64,000 bases of DNA, taken from positions 186,001-250,000 of the forward strand of contig CAJNDS010002369.1 in NCBI GenBank assembly GCA_905221605.1, read 5' to 3'. Made by a program: the position numbers and the translations under genes. The notes beneath the pieces were generated by a model. It was given only the letters and a program-made list of their open reading frames with translations. It did no database searches and was not told the DNA's origin. How positions within the stretch are numbered: the stretch's first letter is position 1; the number at the start of each line of letters is the position of its first letter. The stretch comes from Symbiodinium natans. Lineage: Eukaryota > Sar > Dinophyceae > Suessiales > Symbiodiniaceae. This document shows, in pieces, positions 1 to 10,600 of this stretch.

Positions 1-160
1 AAACCAAAAACCCTAAAACCCTAAAACCCTAAAACCCTAAGACCCTAAACCATAAAACCTAAACCCCAAACCCTAAAACCCTAAACCCTAAACTCCTAAA
101 CCCTAAACCCTAAACCCTAAACCCCCTAAACCCCCTAAACCCTAAACCCCCCAACCCCCG
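1..160 (+). repeat. CCCTAAA array at left edge
   Basis: Degenerate CCCTAAA/CCCTAAAA repeats. A TTTAGGG block follows at 262-370 in the opposite orientation, so this is not a terminal telomere. Confidence 0.9.
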
Positions 161-164
161 AAAC

Positions 165-245
165 ATGAGGCGGGCGCCGCTCGCGTGCGGGCGCGCCAGG
201 AAGGCGCAGGTTGCGGCACCCGCAGCTGCCAGGCTCAGGGTCTGA
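165..245 (-). CDS. exon island, hydrophobic segment
   Basis: GC-rich unique sequence between telomere-like arrays. The minus strand is open with TLSLAAAGAATCAFLARP, a plausible membrane helix. It is probably an exon of a gene running off the left edge. No family recognised. Confidence 0.4.
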
Positions 246-1390
246 GCCTGGGGGGTTGGGGCTTTAGGGTTTAGGGTTTAGGGTTTAGGATTTAGGGGTT
301 TAGGGTTTAGGGTTTAGGGCTTCGGGTTTAGGGTTCAGGGTTAAGGTTTCGGGTTTCGGGTTTAGGGCTTGCTTGAAAGTTGGGGGGCTTTGAGGGTTGG
401 CTGATCGGGTTTGGCTTCTATGGTTTAGAGTTGAGGGTTTAGAAGCCCCAAATTGAGAGACACCCTAAGCCCTAGAACCCTAAAACCCTGAAACCCTAAT
501 AAACCCTAAAAATTCTAAGCCCCAAAACCCCAAACCCTAAACCCCAAACCTTAAAACCCTACCCTAGCCTACAAGGCGGTGCGCCCGGGTGACCCGCCTC
601 TCGGCTTCGAAGCTTGCCTTGGTAGCCCAATAGACATCTTATACTATGGGCACCCTTGTTTGGGTTTAGGGTTTTAGGGTTTAGGGTTTGAGGTTTTCGG
701 GTTTGGGGTTTGCGGTTTAGGGTTTAGGGCTACTTTTATAGGGGAACCCAGACCCCCCCCCCCCCCACAAAAAAAAAAAAATAAAAAAGCAAAAAGAAAC
801 CAAAAAACAAACAAAAAACAGAGGGGGTAAAGGGTGCCACAGGGCTACCAAGTTGCTGGCAAGGTGGCGCCTCAGAGCCTTGCAAGCTCCAAGGGCTGAA
901 TCGGTGTGGGAGTGATTAGGGCTGTTGGCGCTTTGAGGGTTTGTGTTTTAGGTCTTTTAGGTGTGTAGGTTACTATTTTTTTTTGGGGGGGGGGTTTAGG
1001 GTAGGGCTTTCGGTCAGGGCTTTTAGGGCTTCGGGTTTTGGGGTTGTTCACTTTAAAGGATTTTCTATAGGGTAAACACCAGCTTCAGGTTCTTTTGGGG
1101 GGTTTGGGTCTACAGGGAATTTTTCAGGGCATTCATGCTTCATCTTCCCCCTAAACCCTCTTCTCATCCCTAAACCCTAAACCCACCCTAAAGGACTTAA
1201 ACACTAAGCCCTAAGCCCTAAGCCCTAAGCAGTAAGCCCTAAGCAGTAAGGCCTAAGCAGTAATCCCTAAGCCCTAAGCCCTAAGCCCTGAGCCCTGAGC
1301 CCTGAGCCCTGAGCCCTGAGCCCTGAGCCCTGAGCCCTAAGCCCTAAGCCCTAAGCCCTAAACCCACCCTAAACTTAACACTAAACCCTA
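245..1390. repeat. mostly degenerate telomere-like sequence, no gene seen
   Basis: Alternating TTTAGGG and CCCTAAA blocks, a family A element (618-852), and a 1200-1345 block of CCCTAAG/CCCTGAG heptamer variants. CCCTGAG is repeated about eight times near 1284-1335, showing local homogenisation of a variant heptamer. Apart from a short open island at 565-617 nothing coding is evident. Confidence 0.7.
618..852. mobile_element. family A element with TTGC target duplication
   Basis: Inverted ends CTTGGTAGCCC and GGGCTACCAAG, flanked by TTGC (614-617, 853-856). The interior carries TTTAGGG repeats and a poly-C/poly-A junction. The flanking sequences join into an open minus frame, consistent with an intron. 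Confidence 0.75.
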
Positions 1391-1393
1391 AAC

Positions 1394-1650
1394 CCTATCT
1401 TCGAACCGATGCGCCTGCATCAGGCTGCGCAGGGCTTTCACCGCATGTAGGGAGACTGCGCTTAGCCAGGGCTGCAGCTGAGGGCGGATAAGACACTTCC
1501 CAAACTCCTCACTCCAACAACCTCGGGGGACACAATGAACCCTAAGAGGGTCCATGGGTTCACAAGGGCTGCCGGGGGTTTAGGGACCATTCGTCAGGTG
1601 TTGCTGCTTTGCTCCTCCTGAGCTTGTGCATCTGACCAATACCCTGCAAT
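1394..1650 (-). CDS. two exon islands, unknown protein
   Basis: At 1476-1394 minus, after an AG acceptor, the sequence encodes PWLSAVSLHAVKALRSLM followed by a charged stretch. At about 1650-1585 it encodes GIGQMHKLRRSKAATPDEW. Both lie between telomere-like arrays and read like protein. The gene is unknown and they may belong to the same transcript as islands to the right. Confidence 0.42.
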
Positions 1651-2056
1651 TCACTTAAAAACCTAAACCTTAAAACCCTCAGTGTGTGTGTGCGTGCGTG
1701 TGCGTGTGTGTGTGTGTGTCTTTCTTTGGAGGGTTTGGAGCTTTGGCTTTAGGAAGGGGTTTTGAAGGTGGTAACCGAACTCTTCCCCAACTGAACCCGC
1801 TTGCTTCCTTTCGGGAGGGCTTCTGCTCAGGTAGGGTCCTTTACGGTGTTCCATTCGGGCTCAGGGTTTGCGGACTTAGGGTTTAAGGGTTTACACCTCT
1901 GGTCAGTATCTTTTCTCAGTCGTAACTGTCTCATCCGGTTCACCGGCTTGTAAGCCAGACTTCGCTCACTCCACGTCATTGAGATACGTCTTCTTTTTCC
2001 TGCGGCAAATGGGAGGTTTGGGTGGGGATTCAGGGCTCGGGACTTATAGGGCTTGT

Positions 2057-2210
2057 AAGGATCATGAGTTTCGAGTTCGGCAACCGCAAGCGCTGTTCTA
2101 CTCCGCCGGCTTAAGTCGTTGGGGCGCTGTAGTCAACTGGCTATTCTTCACGAAGCCCTGCACCAGAAGCCTGCAACCCTACACCCCTAAACCTCTTGAT
2201 CCCGCACAGC
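2057..2210 (+). CDS. open island, strand ambiguous
   Basis: The plus strand is open through HEFRVRQPQALFYSAGLS and a hydrophobic stretch WGAVVNWLFF. The minus strand over the same bases is open for about 24 codons (LLVQGFVKNSQLTTAP). All neighbours are on minus, so the plus reading may be a shadow. Nothing recognisable. Confidence 0.25.
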
Positions 2211-2254
2211 CCCATACCCGCCACCCACATTGCAAACCCCTCAATGCCCAAACC

Positions 2255-2372
2255 TTGGGATGTTCCCCCTTATACTAACAGTCCTTAATAGGGATTAACC
2301 CGAAACCCTAAACCCTAAACCCTAAACCCTAAACCCTATTCAGGATTGTTAGTATAAGGAGGAAGATCCCAA
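2255..2372. mobile_element. family B inverted-repeat element, 8-bp target duplication
   Basis: Ends TTGGGATGTTCCCCC and GGAGGAAGATCCCAA, flanked by CCCAAACC on both sides (2247-2254, 2373-2380). The centre holds five CCCTAAA repeats between the arms. Non-autonomous DNA-transposon (MITE) structure. It adjoins the exon island 2378-2446. Confidence 0.8.
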
Positions 2373-2377
2373 CCCAA

Positions 2378-2968
2378 ACCCGTGGGCTCCTGTTGTGCCA
2401 GGTAACTCGCTCCTCTTTCACCGTGTTGATCTCTTCCTCCCAACCTGCCACTTTTAGGGTTTAGGGTTTAAGGGGTTTAGGGCTTAAGTTTAGGGTGTAG
2501 GGTTTAGGGTTTAGGGTTTAGGGCGAAGAGAGATCAATGAGGGCTTAGGGGTTATTCGAAGTTGGGCTTGTGGTTCTAGTACCCCCTCAAGGATATCGCA
2601 TCAACAAAAACACATGTGTGTGTGTGTGTCTATATTATCTGTATAATACGCATGGTATACACTCACCAGCATCCGGAAGGAACCGTATATACACGAACCA
2701 ATGCCGGTCTCAAGCCACACTAAACCCCTAAACCTTAAACCCTAAACCCAAAACCCCAAACCCTAAACCCTAAACCCTAAACCCTAAGCCCTAAACCCTA
2801 AACCCTAAAACCTAAGCCCTAAGCCCTAAACCCTAAACCCTGAACCCCAAATCCCCAAAACCCTACACACAGGCCCCTGAAGCTCGCACCGGCTGCCGGC
2901 GCCTGTGTGGTTTGTCCGGTCCATGCGCTGTCCCTCCTGCAGCGCCCAGAGCGCCTGAGCTTGCTTGA
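2378..2968 (-). CDS. three exon islands, unknown protein
   Basis: About 2968-2870: FFKQAQALWALQEGQRMD, continuing TNHTGAGSRCELQ. 2722-2667: WLETGIGSCIYGSFRML, ending at a consensus donor GTGAGT. 2446-2378: WEEEINTVKEERVTWHN, beginning after GGCAG and ending next to an inverted-repeat element (2255-2372). They may be the 3' continuation of the TPR locus to the right or a separate gene. No conserved domain recognised. Confidence 0.5.
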
Positions 2969-3009
2969 AAAAGAGTCTAGGGTTTAGGGTTTAGGGTTTA
3001 GGGTTTAGG

Positions 3010-5228
3010 GGGGCGCGAGAGGGGTTGGCCGTCCAAAGTGACCCCCGCAAAAGCAACAGACACGTGTCTGCTCCCTTTTTTGGGGTTGCTTACTTTACAA
3101 GGGAACCCTGAACCCCAAAAAACGGGAAAAGGGTACCACTGGGCTACCAAGACTTCAAATGTGCTGCACAACGCAATGGTTGAGCTTCAAGACTGACATC
3201 GTGGCGCCGTTGCAACCATGTGGGGTGCATGATTGGAGACCTACCCACACTTCCCACCCCCGTCCTCGCCTCTTCGTAGCGGTGGAGCTTGCTCAGTATG
3301 ATGCCTTCTCGAAACTTGGCCTCTCGGTTGCTTGCAGTCCACACAGCCTAGACTGCCTCGTCACTCCTGACCACCCTTGAACCCAAAGCATCCATCTTCA
3401 AATCGCCCAATGCCACAGACGCTAATCTCCGAGCCCTGTGCGTTAACTCGAACTCTGCTGGCCTAATTGGGTCAGATAACCCCGCAAAACTACATACTTC
3501 ACGTCCTAAACCTCAACCCTCTAAGCCCTAAGTCCTAAGACCTAAACATTCAATGAATCCTTTTCTGCTTTGGTCATATGGCCTTGTGCCAAGTGGGGTT
3601 GATCTCCAGTGCCCTCTGCGCGTCCTGGGCGCTGAAGTGGTGGATGCCAGGTTTAGGGTTGAGGGTTTGCCATTAGGGCCTTCGGGTTTGGGCTTTGGGT
3701 TTATAGGGTTTATCGCGTTTAGAGGGATTATAGGGGTTATAGGGTTTTTGGGGTTTAGGGTTTAGGGCAATTCTGCCATACCAGAAGGGGAAGAATCAAG
3801 CTGGGTCAGCAGGGTCTACGTAGGGTTTCGACGCGTTTTGGCAAGCTCCTTCGGGTGTTCCCTCAACCCTCAAGCCCCGAAGTCGCTCAGCATGTCTGCC
3901 CTTCCCATTTTGGGTATTGAAGCAAAAGGATACAGGACATATACATATATATATATATGTATATATCTATATACATAAACATATACATGTACATATACAT
4001 ATACATATACACATGTCTATATATATATATATATATCCCCTCAACCCTGAAGGCTATTCAACAGGGACCATCAAGTACCTTCCATGGGCTGTCCTCCAGG
4101 ATCTCTTCCAACTTGAACTTCTCTGTCTCAAAGGCCAGACGAGCAGCCTCTGAATGGGCTGAGGGGGCCAGGTTGACGTTTGGTGCTACAGCAAGATCCA
4201 CCCAAACCCACAAACCCTGCAACCTCCACACCCTAAACCCTTAAGCTTGAACCCCTCGCCCTGAACCCTAAACCCCATACGTCCCTAAACCCTACAAGCC
4301 CCAAACCCTTTCAAGCCCATATGCATACCCTAACAGGCCCATCAGTAGCCCTACCAGGGCCATCACCCTAAACCCTAAACCCTAAACCCTAAACCCTGAA
4401 CCCTGAACCCTAAACCCTAAACCCTAGACCCTCAGGGTCTCAACTCGCTGGTTTCCCATCACATGGGCTGACAGGGGATTTAAGTGCGAGGGCTTCCGAT
4501 GTTAACGCGTCGGTTATGGGCCTTCTAGGTGAATTATAATTTGTGGGCTTCTGAAAAAACCCCCAAAAACCAACCTGTGGCACAGTTTTTTTTGGAAACT
4601 CTAGGGGTTGTACCTTGGACCCTGAAGGTTGTACCCTTGTATTAAGGGAAACCTTAAGGGGGGGGGGGTTCAACCTTAGGGGTTCGAGTCTGAGTCCCTT
4701 GGGAGACCGGGGCCCGGGCAGCCCGGTTTGTGAGGGTGATGTAGCTGTCAGGGTTGCGCTCCAAGGTGCGATCGTAGCACTTCGCAGCCTGGCAGCGCGT
4801 ACTGAGGGAATTACGGACTTAGGTACCCCTAAATACACCTATATATATATGTATATATGTATATACTTTTTCTTTTTTATTTATTTAGCAGGGTACAAGG
4901 AGTTGGTGAACCAAGGCAGGGATACTGCAAGGTTTACTAGTTTTCTGCAGGGACGGTCTCTGCCAAGCTCATATATGTTGCGCTTTATAGGGTTTAGGGT
5001 TGAGGGTTTAGGGTTTAGGGTTTAGGGTATGGAGCCCACGGCATGATGCTCCCGTCTGCGTATCAACCTCACTGAAGCAAGAAGGCTGAACTTCAGCGCC
5101 AAAATGACCAAAGCCCTAACCCCCACAACCTCAAAAACTCAGGCTCATCTTCGTACACCAAGGCCCAGGCGGCCCTGTACTGGCCTTCTCTGAAGTACGC
5201 ATCTCCCTTGGCCTTCAAGGCAGGGCAG
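3010..5228 (-). CDS. TPR-repeat protein, split into small exons
   Basis: Exons read on minus, in order: about 5228-5163 (LKAKGDAYFREGQYRAAWAL, a clear TPR helix pair, donor GTGTAC); about 5115-5074 (ILALKFSLLAS, donor GTGAGG); 4810-4731 (CQAAKCYDRTLERNPDSY, TPR); 4202-4089 (SEAARLAFETEKFKLEEI, ending SPWK with donor GTACTT); about 3860-3835 (EHPKELAKTRR); 3650-3582 (DAQRALEINPTWHK, TPR); 3458-3378 (ELTHRARRLASVALGDLK); 3360-3270 (REGIILSKLHRYEEAR, TPR); and 3070-3010 (HVSVAFAGVTLDGQPLS). TPR proteins are helical adaptors, often cochaperones. The partner is unknown here. Junction phases were not all verified, and the last exon may belong to a different domain or gene. Confidence 0.6.
3075..3151. 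mobile_element. family A element, left end degraded
   Basis: Shares the core ACTTTACAAGGGAACCC and the right end GGGTACCACTGGGCTACCAAG core with other copies. It lies between two exon islands of the TPR locus and contains no telomere repeats. Confidence 0.6.
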
Positions 5229-5494
5229 AGTTCGGGGGTGTGTGGGGAGGGGCGGGGGGTTAGGGTTTAGGGTTTAGGGTTTAAGGTTTAGGCCAGAGTC
5301 TCAAAGTTGAGGGGCCCTACAGCCCTAAGCCCCTAAATTGGGTTGACACGGGCTCTCTAGCTTTGCTAAGGGTTTAGTCTTTGGGGATTCGGTGAAGTGC
5401 CTTTAAGATTTGTTTTAGCGTTGGGGTTCATTTAGGGTTTAGGAATTCGGGTTTGTTTAGGGTGTAGGGCTTGGGGTTTAGGGTTTAGTGTTTG

Positions 5495-6140
5495 ACCAGT
5501 CCTTCTCTTCAATCGCTTCGTCGTCCCACAACCCATCCAAAATCATCTGCTGGTACGGATCGTATGCCTGGCGCAGGGCCACAGTCTGTCCTAAGGCTCA
5601 TCAGGCTCTTGACAACAGGGGGATGATTGAGCAGTACCTGCGAAGAAAAGCTGCAAGAGACAAACAGGACCAATCCTAGCTCACCCTCAACATAAACAGT
5701 TGAGGATTTACAGTTTAGGGTCTAGGGTTACCCTTGAAACGCAGCGACTTCGAGGGCCCAGCCTAGAAGCCACCCTCAGCACTAAACCACACACTACCCT
5801 AAGCCCTTGGCGCCAAGCACTGGACCGCCCCGAAACCCTCAACTGCCCCGAAGCCTTGGACTCTAAACCCCGCAACCCTCAACCCTTAGACTTAAACCTA
5901 AACCCATAAGCTGAAACACCAAACCATTAAACTCTAAACCCTAAGACCCTGCACCCCTACACCATGAACGCTAAATAAACCCTTACACTTAAAACCCAAA
6001 CCCTTAAACTGAAACCCTCAGCCCTTAAACCCTAAACCCCGAAATGCGATCCTGAGCTCCTGGGTGTCCCGGCAGTGCGACTGAGGTTGTGGTAGCCCTC
6101 TACGACAAAAGACCAGGGCTCTGGCCTTTGACAAGCTCTG
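5495..6140 (-). CDS. exon islands upstream of TPR locus
   Basis: 6140-6050: PEPWSFVVEGYHNLSRTAG. 5760-5725: a short island (GWALEVAAF). About 5640-5590: LNHPPVVKSLMSL. 5587-5495: ALRQAYDPYQQMILDGLW followed by DDEAIEEKDW. The plus strand at 5594-5679 is also open (MIEQYLRRKAARDKQDQ then TAG), so a small opposite-strand coding end cannot be excluded. Likely 5' exons of the TPR gene (inference from contiguity). Confidence 0.45.
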
Positions 6141-6357
6141 GCTTTCGTAGGGTTTAGGGTTTAGGGTTTAGGGTTTAGGGTTTAGGGTTTAAAGTTTAGG
6201 GTTTAGGGTTTAGGGTTTAGGCGGGAGAGGTTTCAGGGGTTTACGGTTTAAGGTTTCAAACAGGGTTTGGGTGGGGGGGGGGGGTGGGGGGGGCTCGGAA
6301 GCTTGGGAGTTTGTGGAGTTTATTGTATATAAGCCGAAAAACTAAACCCTAACCCTA

Positions 6358-6965
6358 GGCCGCTTCTTTCAATCTTTGGCAGCTGCTTGCTCCCGAAAGG
6401 AGTGCATTCATTGCGTTCTGCAAAGCTGCGGGCCTTGCACTAGGTTGTCCATTCAAGCAAACCTTTCAGGTTCTCAGGCAGGCCTTGTATTGTACCCGAC
6501 ATGTTGGAGATCCTAAACTTTGACCCTAACACACACAGAGCAGCGACTGAGGTCCACGGCGTTTGCTTCGGCATGTAGAGCTCCAGTAGCGGTCGGCCTC
6601 TCTTCTGCCTCAGTCGTGAAATCAGATCTCTAAACTTCTGACCCTTGTTGAAGGGTCCCTCTTGGCTTAGGCCCGCAACCGCATGGAGGCCCTGAAAGCC
6701 CCGGGCTAAGCCCAAGAACCGCTGGAGCCCTGATCACCTGAAACAATTCGAGCGCCTGGGTTTAGGGTTTAAGGTTTGGAGTTTAGGGTTTAGGCCCTAA
6801 GCCCGAAGTCGCCCTGAGCCCTAAAGCCCTGACCCTTATAGGCCCCAGTACCAACCCAAGGCTGCCAAGGGCGGCACTCGACGTGCCACCTGCCGGCAGA
6901 GAGTGCAAGGAACACTTGCGCTTCCGCTGGCTACGGGTAGCCCCGGAGCCCAAAAGGCTTGGGGT
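6358..6965 (-). CDS. long open island plus flanking exons
   Basis: Minus strand open from about 6712 to 6440, including KGQKFRDLISRLRQKRGRPL, LELYMPKQTPWTSVAALC and MSGTIQGLPENLKGLLEW. A further island at 6440-6358 reads KARSFAERNECTPFGSKQ. At about 6940-6840 it reads SQRKRKCSLHSLP. This is one of the few stretches here that stays open for about 90 codons. Family unknown. Confidence 0.5.
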
Positions 6966-7049
6966 CATAGGGTTAAGGGTTAAGGGTTAAGGGTTAAGGG
7001 TTAAGGGTTAAGGGTTAGTTGAGGGAGTGTGGGCCTGAGCCTTAGGGCT

Positions 7050-7140
7050 CATAACCCTGGGGCCATGATTGTGTCCAACAGCTTGCAGACTCCCCGGGGT
7101 CAGACTCCCCCTTGAAGGAAGCAGGTCTCACATCTCAAGA
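7050..7140 (-). CDS. exon island
   Basis: Minus reading RPASFKGESDPGESASCW is open across the island between a telomere-derived array and an element of family C. Two other frames are partly open. Unknown protein. Confidence 0.35.
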
Positions 7141-7275
7141 AAACCACACATGGGGGGTTTACGATAACAGAGTTTAGAGTTTAGGGTTCAGGGCTAGTAT
7201 AGACCCCCAAATTGCTTGATCCCCTTTTAGTAAGGACCGCAATAAGGTACTCCTAATATCGCAAACCCCCCACAT
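7141..7275. mobile_element. family C element
   Basis: Contains AGACCCCCAAATTGCTTGAT, CCCCTTTTAGTAAGGACC and AATAAGGTACTCCTAATATC between GGGGGGTTTAC and GCAAACCCCCC inverted ends. The same modules recur at 25.0, 27.7, 36.5 and 44.6 kb. Confidence 0.6.
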
Positions 7276-7329
7276 GATCTCAAACCCTGAGCCCTAAACC
7301 CTAAAGGGGCTTGGGACTCCGGTAAGTTT

Positions 7330-7560
7330 AAGATCATTCGGACCGGAAACCCTCACCGACATAAGAGCAGGGCAACCTGAGGCAAGCGCAGAAAACTCAA
7401 CACACACTGCCGAGGATCGCACGACTCGATAATCAATGTAATCAACCATCAGGAATGCACATCTTTCAATTACACAGGGAGTTGCCGAAGCATTGACATA
7501 TGCCCAGGAAGCTATGCACGTGCTGCTGCGTTTACTCAGAGGGCAAGGGCCAATCCTAAA
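7330..7560 (-). CDS. open island, about 75 codons
   Basis: Minus strand open with CIASWAYVNASATPCVIER, CAFLMVDYIDYRVVRSS and VCVEFSALASGCPALMS. Cys-rich and moderately hydrophobic, so it could be a folded extracytoplasmic or membrane-associated segment. No homology recognised. Confidence 0.42.
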
Positions 7561-7778
7561 ACCGAACACGACACAAAATCGCCAGAACCCTAGAGGGCCC
7601 ATAACCCCAAACCCGAAGCCCTCACCCTGAACCTCACCGAAGACATACAAGCACAGTGTTCGTTGCCTGCAGCCTCGTCTCCACACGCATCCACCCAACT
7701 TTCCCTGCCTCTTTAGGCTGTGGGCTTTAGAAGTCATAGGGCGCACCGGGGTTCAGGGGAGGCTTACTGGTTTAGGGC

Positions 7779-7876
7779 TGGGATGTTCCCCCTTCTACTA
7801 ACAGTCCTTAAAAGGGAGTATAATTGTGTACTATAATTCCTATTAAGGACTGTTAGTATAAGGGGGAACATCCCAA
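7779..7876. mobile_element. family B element, near-perfect hairpin
   Basis: TGGGATGTTCCCCCTTCTAC arm and its near-complement ending GGGGGAACATCCCA, separated by about 10 bases. No telomere repeat inside. It gives the consensus of the empty element. Confidence 0.8.
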
Positions 7877-7904
7877 GCTTAGAGCGATTTGGGGTTTTGG
7901 GGTC

Positions 7905-8330
7905 CAGACTTCAAATCCACAAACGAAAGGCAGCAAGTGAAACAGGAGCCCATAGCGTGAAAGCCTTCCCAAAGTCTGTGACCCTCATCCCCCCCCCCCC
8001 CCCCCCTTGAAGGCATGCCTTAACAAAGGGGAGGGGCCCCGGAGGGGCTTGGGGTTTAGGGTTTAGGGTTTAGGGTTTAGGGCTCCAGCGTTAAAGCCTC
8101 AATCCCTAAACCTCAACACGGCCAGGCTCATGCCCCCTCAACCCTGAACCCTGAACTCTCAATCCCGAAACCTCGATTTTGCACAAGTAAATCCCTAAAC
8201 CCTAAACCCTAAACCCTAAGGCGCAGGCAGGATCGGGGATTCTGGATCACTCTTCAGCCAGAACTTGACCTCAGCGCCAATTGCGTGGGGGGCCTTGCGG
8301 AGGTTGAGGGGTGTAGGGCTGAGGTCTTTG
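7905..8330 (-). CDS. two exon islands
   Basis: About 8330-8222: NLRKAPHAIGAEVKFWLK followed by SDPESPILPA. About 7992-7918: MRVTDFGKAFTLWAPVSLAA. They are separated by poly-C and TTTAGGG arrays. Unknown protein. Confidence 0.45.
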
Positions 8331-8778
8331 GGCTTGGGGCTGCTGTCCTGGAGAGTCTAAGTAAGAATAAGAATAAGAATAAGAAATAAGAAATAATAAA
8401 TAAGAAATAAGAATAAGAAAATCCAATATCATAATAATGGTAATAATAATGGCAGCAACCTTTCTTGGGATGCTGGAAAGCCCTACGTATCAACACCCCA
8501 AGGCCGAAGTCGTTGAGCCTTCAAGTCGAGCATCCAGCACCCAGGATCCGAGCCCTGATGCCCCACACCAAAAAAACCAAAGACGTATATTTGTAGGCTC
8601 TATATCAATACATTTACATATATACATATATGTATATATATATATGTACATATACATACAGAAATATGTCGCGAAGCCCCCAAACCCTCAACCCTAGTAG
8701 CCCTGATGTTCTGAAGCAAGTTGGCTCAGTGCCTTAAGCCACAATCCTAAACCCTAAACCCTACACCCTGAACCCTCA

Positions 8779-9445
8779 ACCGTTCCGCAGTCCAGGGCCG
8801 CCGCTTGCTGGCCTCCGAAGGGAATATCCAGCGCGAAGAGCTCCGAGCTGCCTTCCTCGCGCCTTTAGAGATCTTCATATAGGGTTCAGGGTTTAGGGTT
8901 TAGGGTTAAAAGGGTTTATAGGGTTTTATGGGGTTTATAGGGTTGAGAAGGTTTAGAGGTTTATAGGGTTAGAAGGATTTATAGGGCTGAGAGGGCTTAT
9001 AGGGTTTATAGGGTCGAGGGTGGGGTTCAGGGCTTAGGGTTGAGAGAGTCTAGGGCGAGATGTCGAGAGAATACCAATCACGAGAAACTCCAGCTCCAAA
9101 AGGGCTGGCCAAGCGGTAGTTGTAAACCACGTATGGGTGGCTGTCAAAATTATGATCCCTTTTGGTGGTTGTCATATCATATTCATATGTATGGCTCCAG
9201 CCAACGGTGCCCAATGTCCCCTTGTCCTCTCAGACACCCCAGGAGCCCCAAACCCTAAACCCTAAACCCCAAACCCTGAACCCTAAACCCGAAACCCTAA
9301 ACCCTAAACTCCGTAAATTCTTTGTTCATGGGAGCTGGGGGGGTAGGGGCATGGCCCATTCTCACAGCCCATGGAGCCCTAAGCTCCACCGCTCAGCATC
9401 CGGCTGCATCTCCCGCCAGAGTGCAGGCTCAAGAGGCACCTGAAC
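8779..9445 (-). CDS. four exon islands of one unrecognised protein
   Basis: 9445-9358: VPLEPALWREMQPDAERW. About 9230-9190: RGQGDIGHRWLEPYI. 9155-9059: DSHPYVVYNYRLASPFGAG followed by VSRDWYSLDI. 8858-8779: SSELFALDIPFGGQQAAAL. All open on minus with protein-like composition. They probably belong with the islands at 9.6-12.9 kb. No family recognised. Confidence 0.5.
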
Positions 9446-9628
9446 CAGCATGGACCTTGGCACTGGGTTTAGGGTTTAGGGTTTAGGGTTTAGGGTTTAG
9501 AGTTAGGGTTTAGGGTTTCGGGTACTGGCAAATTGTGAGTTCATGCTTCAGGAACGCTAGGGGGAGTATTCTCATTTAGGCTTCGGGAACTTTAAGGGAG
9601 TATTTTGGGGTTGTCCCAGCTTGAGTTC

Positions 9629-9905
9629 ATTCAAAGCCAGCCGGCGCAGGATCGTAGTTTCTCATGTCAAACAAGGGTTCGTTCATGACAAGACCTGTAG
9701 TTGCTGGAGCCTCTGGATTCCTGAACGTTCTTGGCGGGCCTCAGATCCTAAACCCTAAACCCTAAACCCTAAACCCTAAACCCTAAACCCTAAACCCTAA
9801 ACCCCCTCGGGCGCCCCACAGGGTGGACTCCTCCATTCCGAAGCGCAAGTCGCAAAGGTCCTGCATCTTCCACTTCTTGGCCTCCTTCGGGGCGTCCTGC
9901 CATGC
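9629..9905 (-). CDS. two exon islands between telomere-like arrays
   Basis: 9905-9809: DAPKEAKKWKMQDLCDLRFG followed by MEESTLWGA, with CCCTAAA and TTTAGGG arrays immediately on either side. 9712-9629: APATTGLVMNEPLFDMRNY followed by DPAPAGFE, then TGA or a splice site. The 9809-9905 case shows an exon sitting directly between two telomere-like arrays. Confidence 0.55.
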
Positions 9906-10002
9906 TGAGGGTTTAGGGTTTAGGGTTTAGGGTTTAGGGTTTAGGGTTTAGGGTTTAGGGTGTAGGGTGTAGGGTTTTAGGCGTAAGGCTGATCTGGCTT
10001 AT

Positions 10003-10115
10003 GTAGGGGATCCGAAGCATGGGCCCTTAATTTGGGTCTCTTGTTGTAGAATCCTTATGTACACAGAATATAATTAGTGCCCATACTTCGGATGCCTATA
10101 AGCAAGGGCGAGGGG
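10003..10115. mobile_element. family F inverted-repeat element
   Basis: GATCCGAAGCATGGGCCC arm and its partner GTGCCCATACTTCGGATG, with AATTTGGGTCTCTTGTTGTA between. A related sequence (AAGTATGGGCCCTTAAAAGG) is at 52150-52290. Confidence 0.5.
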
Positions 10116-10403
10116 CCATACTAAGGGCCCATGGTTCTGACCTTGGATTGTTGGGCTTGTAGGGCTTCGAGGGCTTCTAGGGCTTCCAGGGCTTATGAGG
10201 CTTGAGTTCGGGCTTTAGAGATTCTTGGGTTCATGGAGGCTGGTTTTGGTGCTCCGACACCTACAAGGAGCTCACGCACTAAACCTCAAGACCGGAAATC
10301 CATACCCTAAACCCGATGAAGCGCGATAGAAACCAAAAGCCCTCTAAAGCCTCTCAACGCTAAACCCTAAACCCTAAACCCCAAACCCCAAACCCTAAAC
10401 AAC

Positions 10404-10503
10404 CATCGGATTGCCTCCAGCATCTCCAGCTCCTCGATGAGGACGTCGTCGAGGTCAGCCTGGCCGTGCGCAATCAGCATGGTCTCAAGCCCAGAACTAT
10501 GTG
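10404..10503 (-). CDS. exon spliced directly from a transposon-like intron
   Basis: Encodes SSGLETMLIAHGQADLDD followed by VLIEELEMLEAIRW. The exon starts exactly where a family A element ends (GGGTCTAG, then exon), so the element supplies the AG acceptor. It ends at GT followed by a TTTAGGG array. Acidic, helical and unknown. Confidence 0.6.
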
Positions 10504-10600
10504 CTAGACCCAGAAGTAACCTAGGAATGAAAAGGGTGCCCTTTTTGGTTTTAAAGGGTTTATAAGGGAACCGTGAACCCCCCAGCAGACCCTGAACCGC
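10504..10600. mobile_element. family A element supplying a splice acceptor
   Basis: Starts TAGACCCAGAAGTAACCTAG with the shared GGGTGCCCTTTTTGG and ATAAGGGAACC core. On minus its end GGGTCTAG abuts the exon at 10503. The far end grades into telomere-like sequence. Confidence 0.65.

Noticed and set aside
1663-1886. Short frames through a TG/CA dinucleotide run
   Set aside because: Microsatellite-driven (Thr-His or Cys-Val repeats).
3917-4244. Ile/Tyr/His-rich plus-strand frames
   Set aside because: They come from the TA/CA microsatellite at 3935-4040, and the minus strand at 4202-4089 has a better exon.
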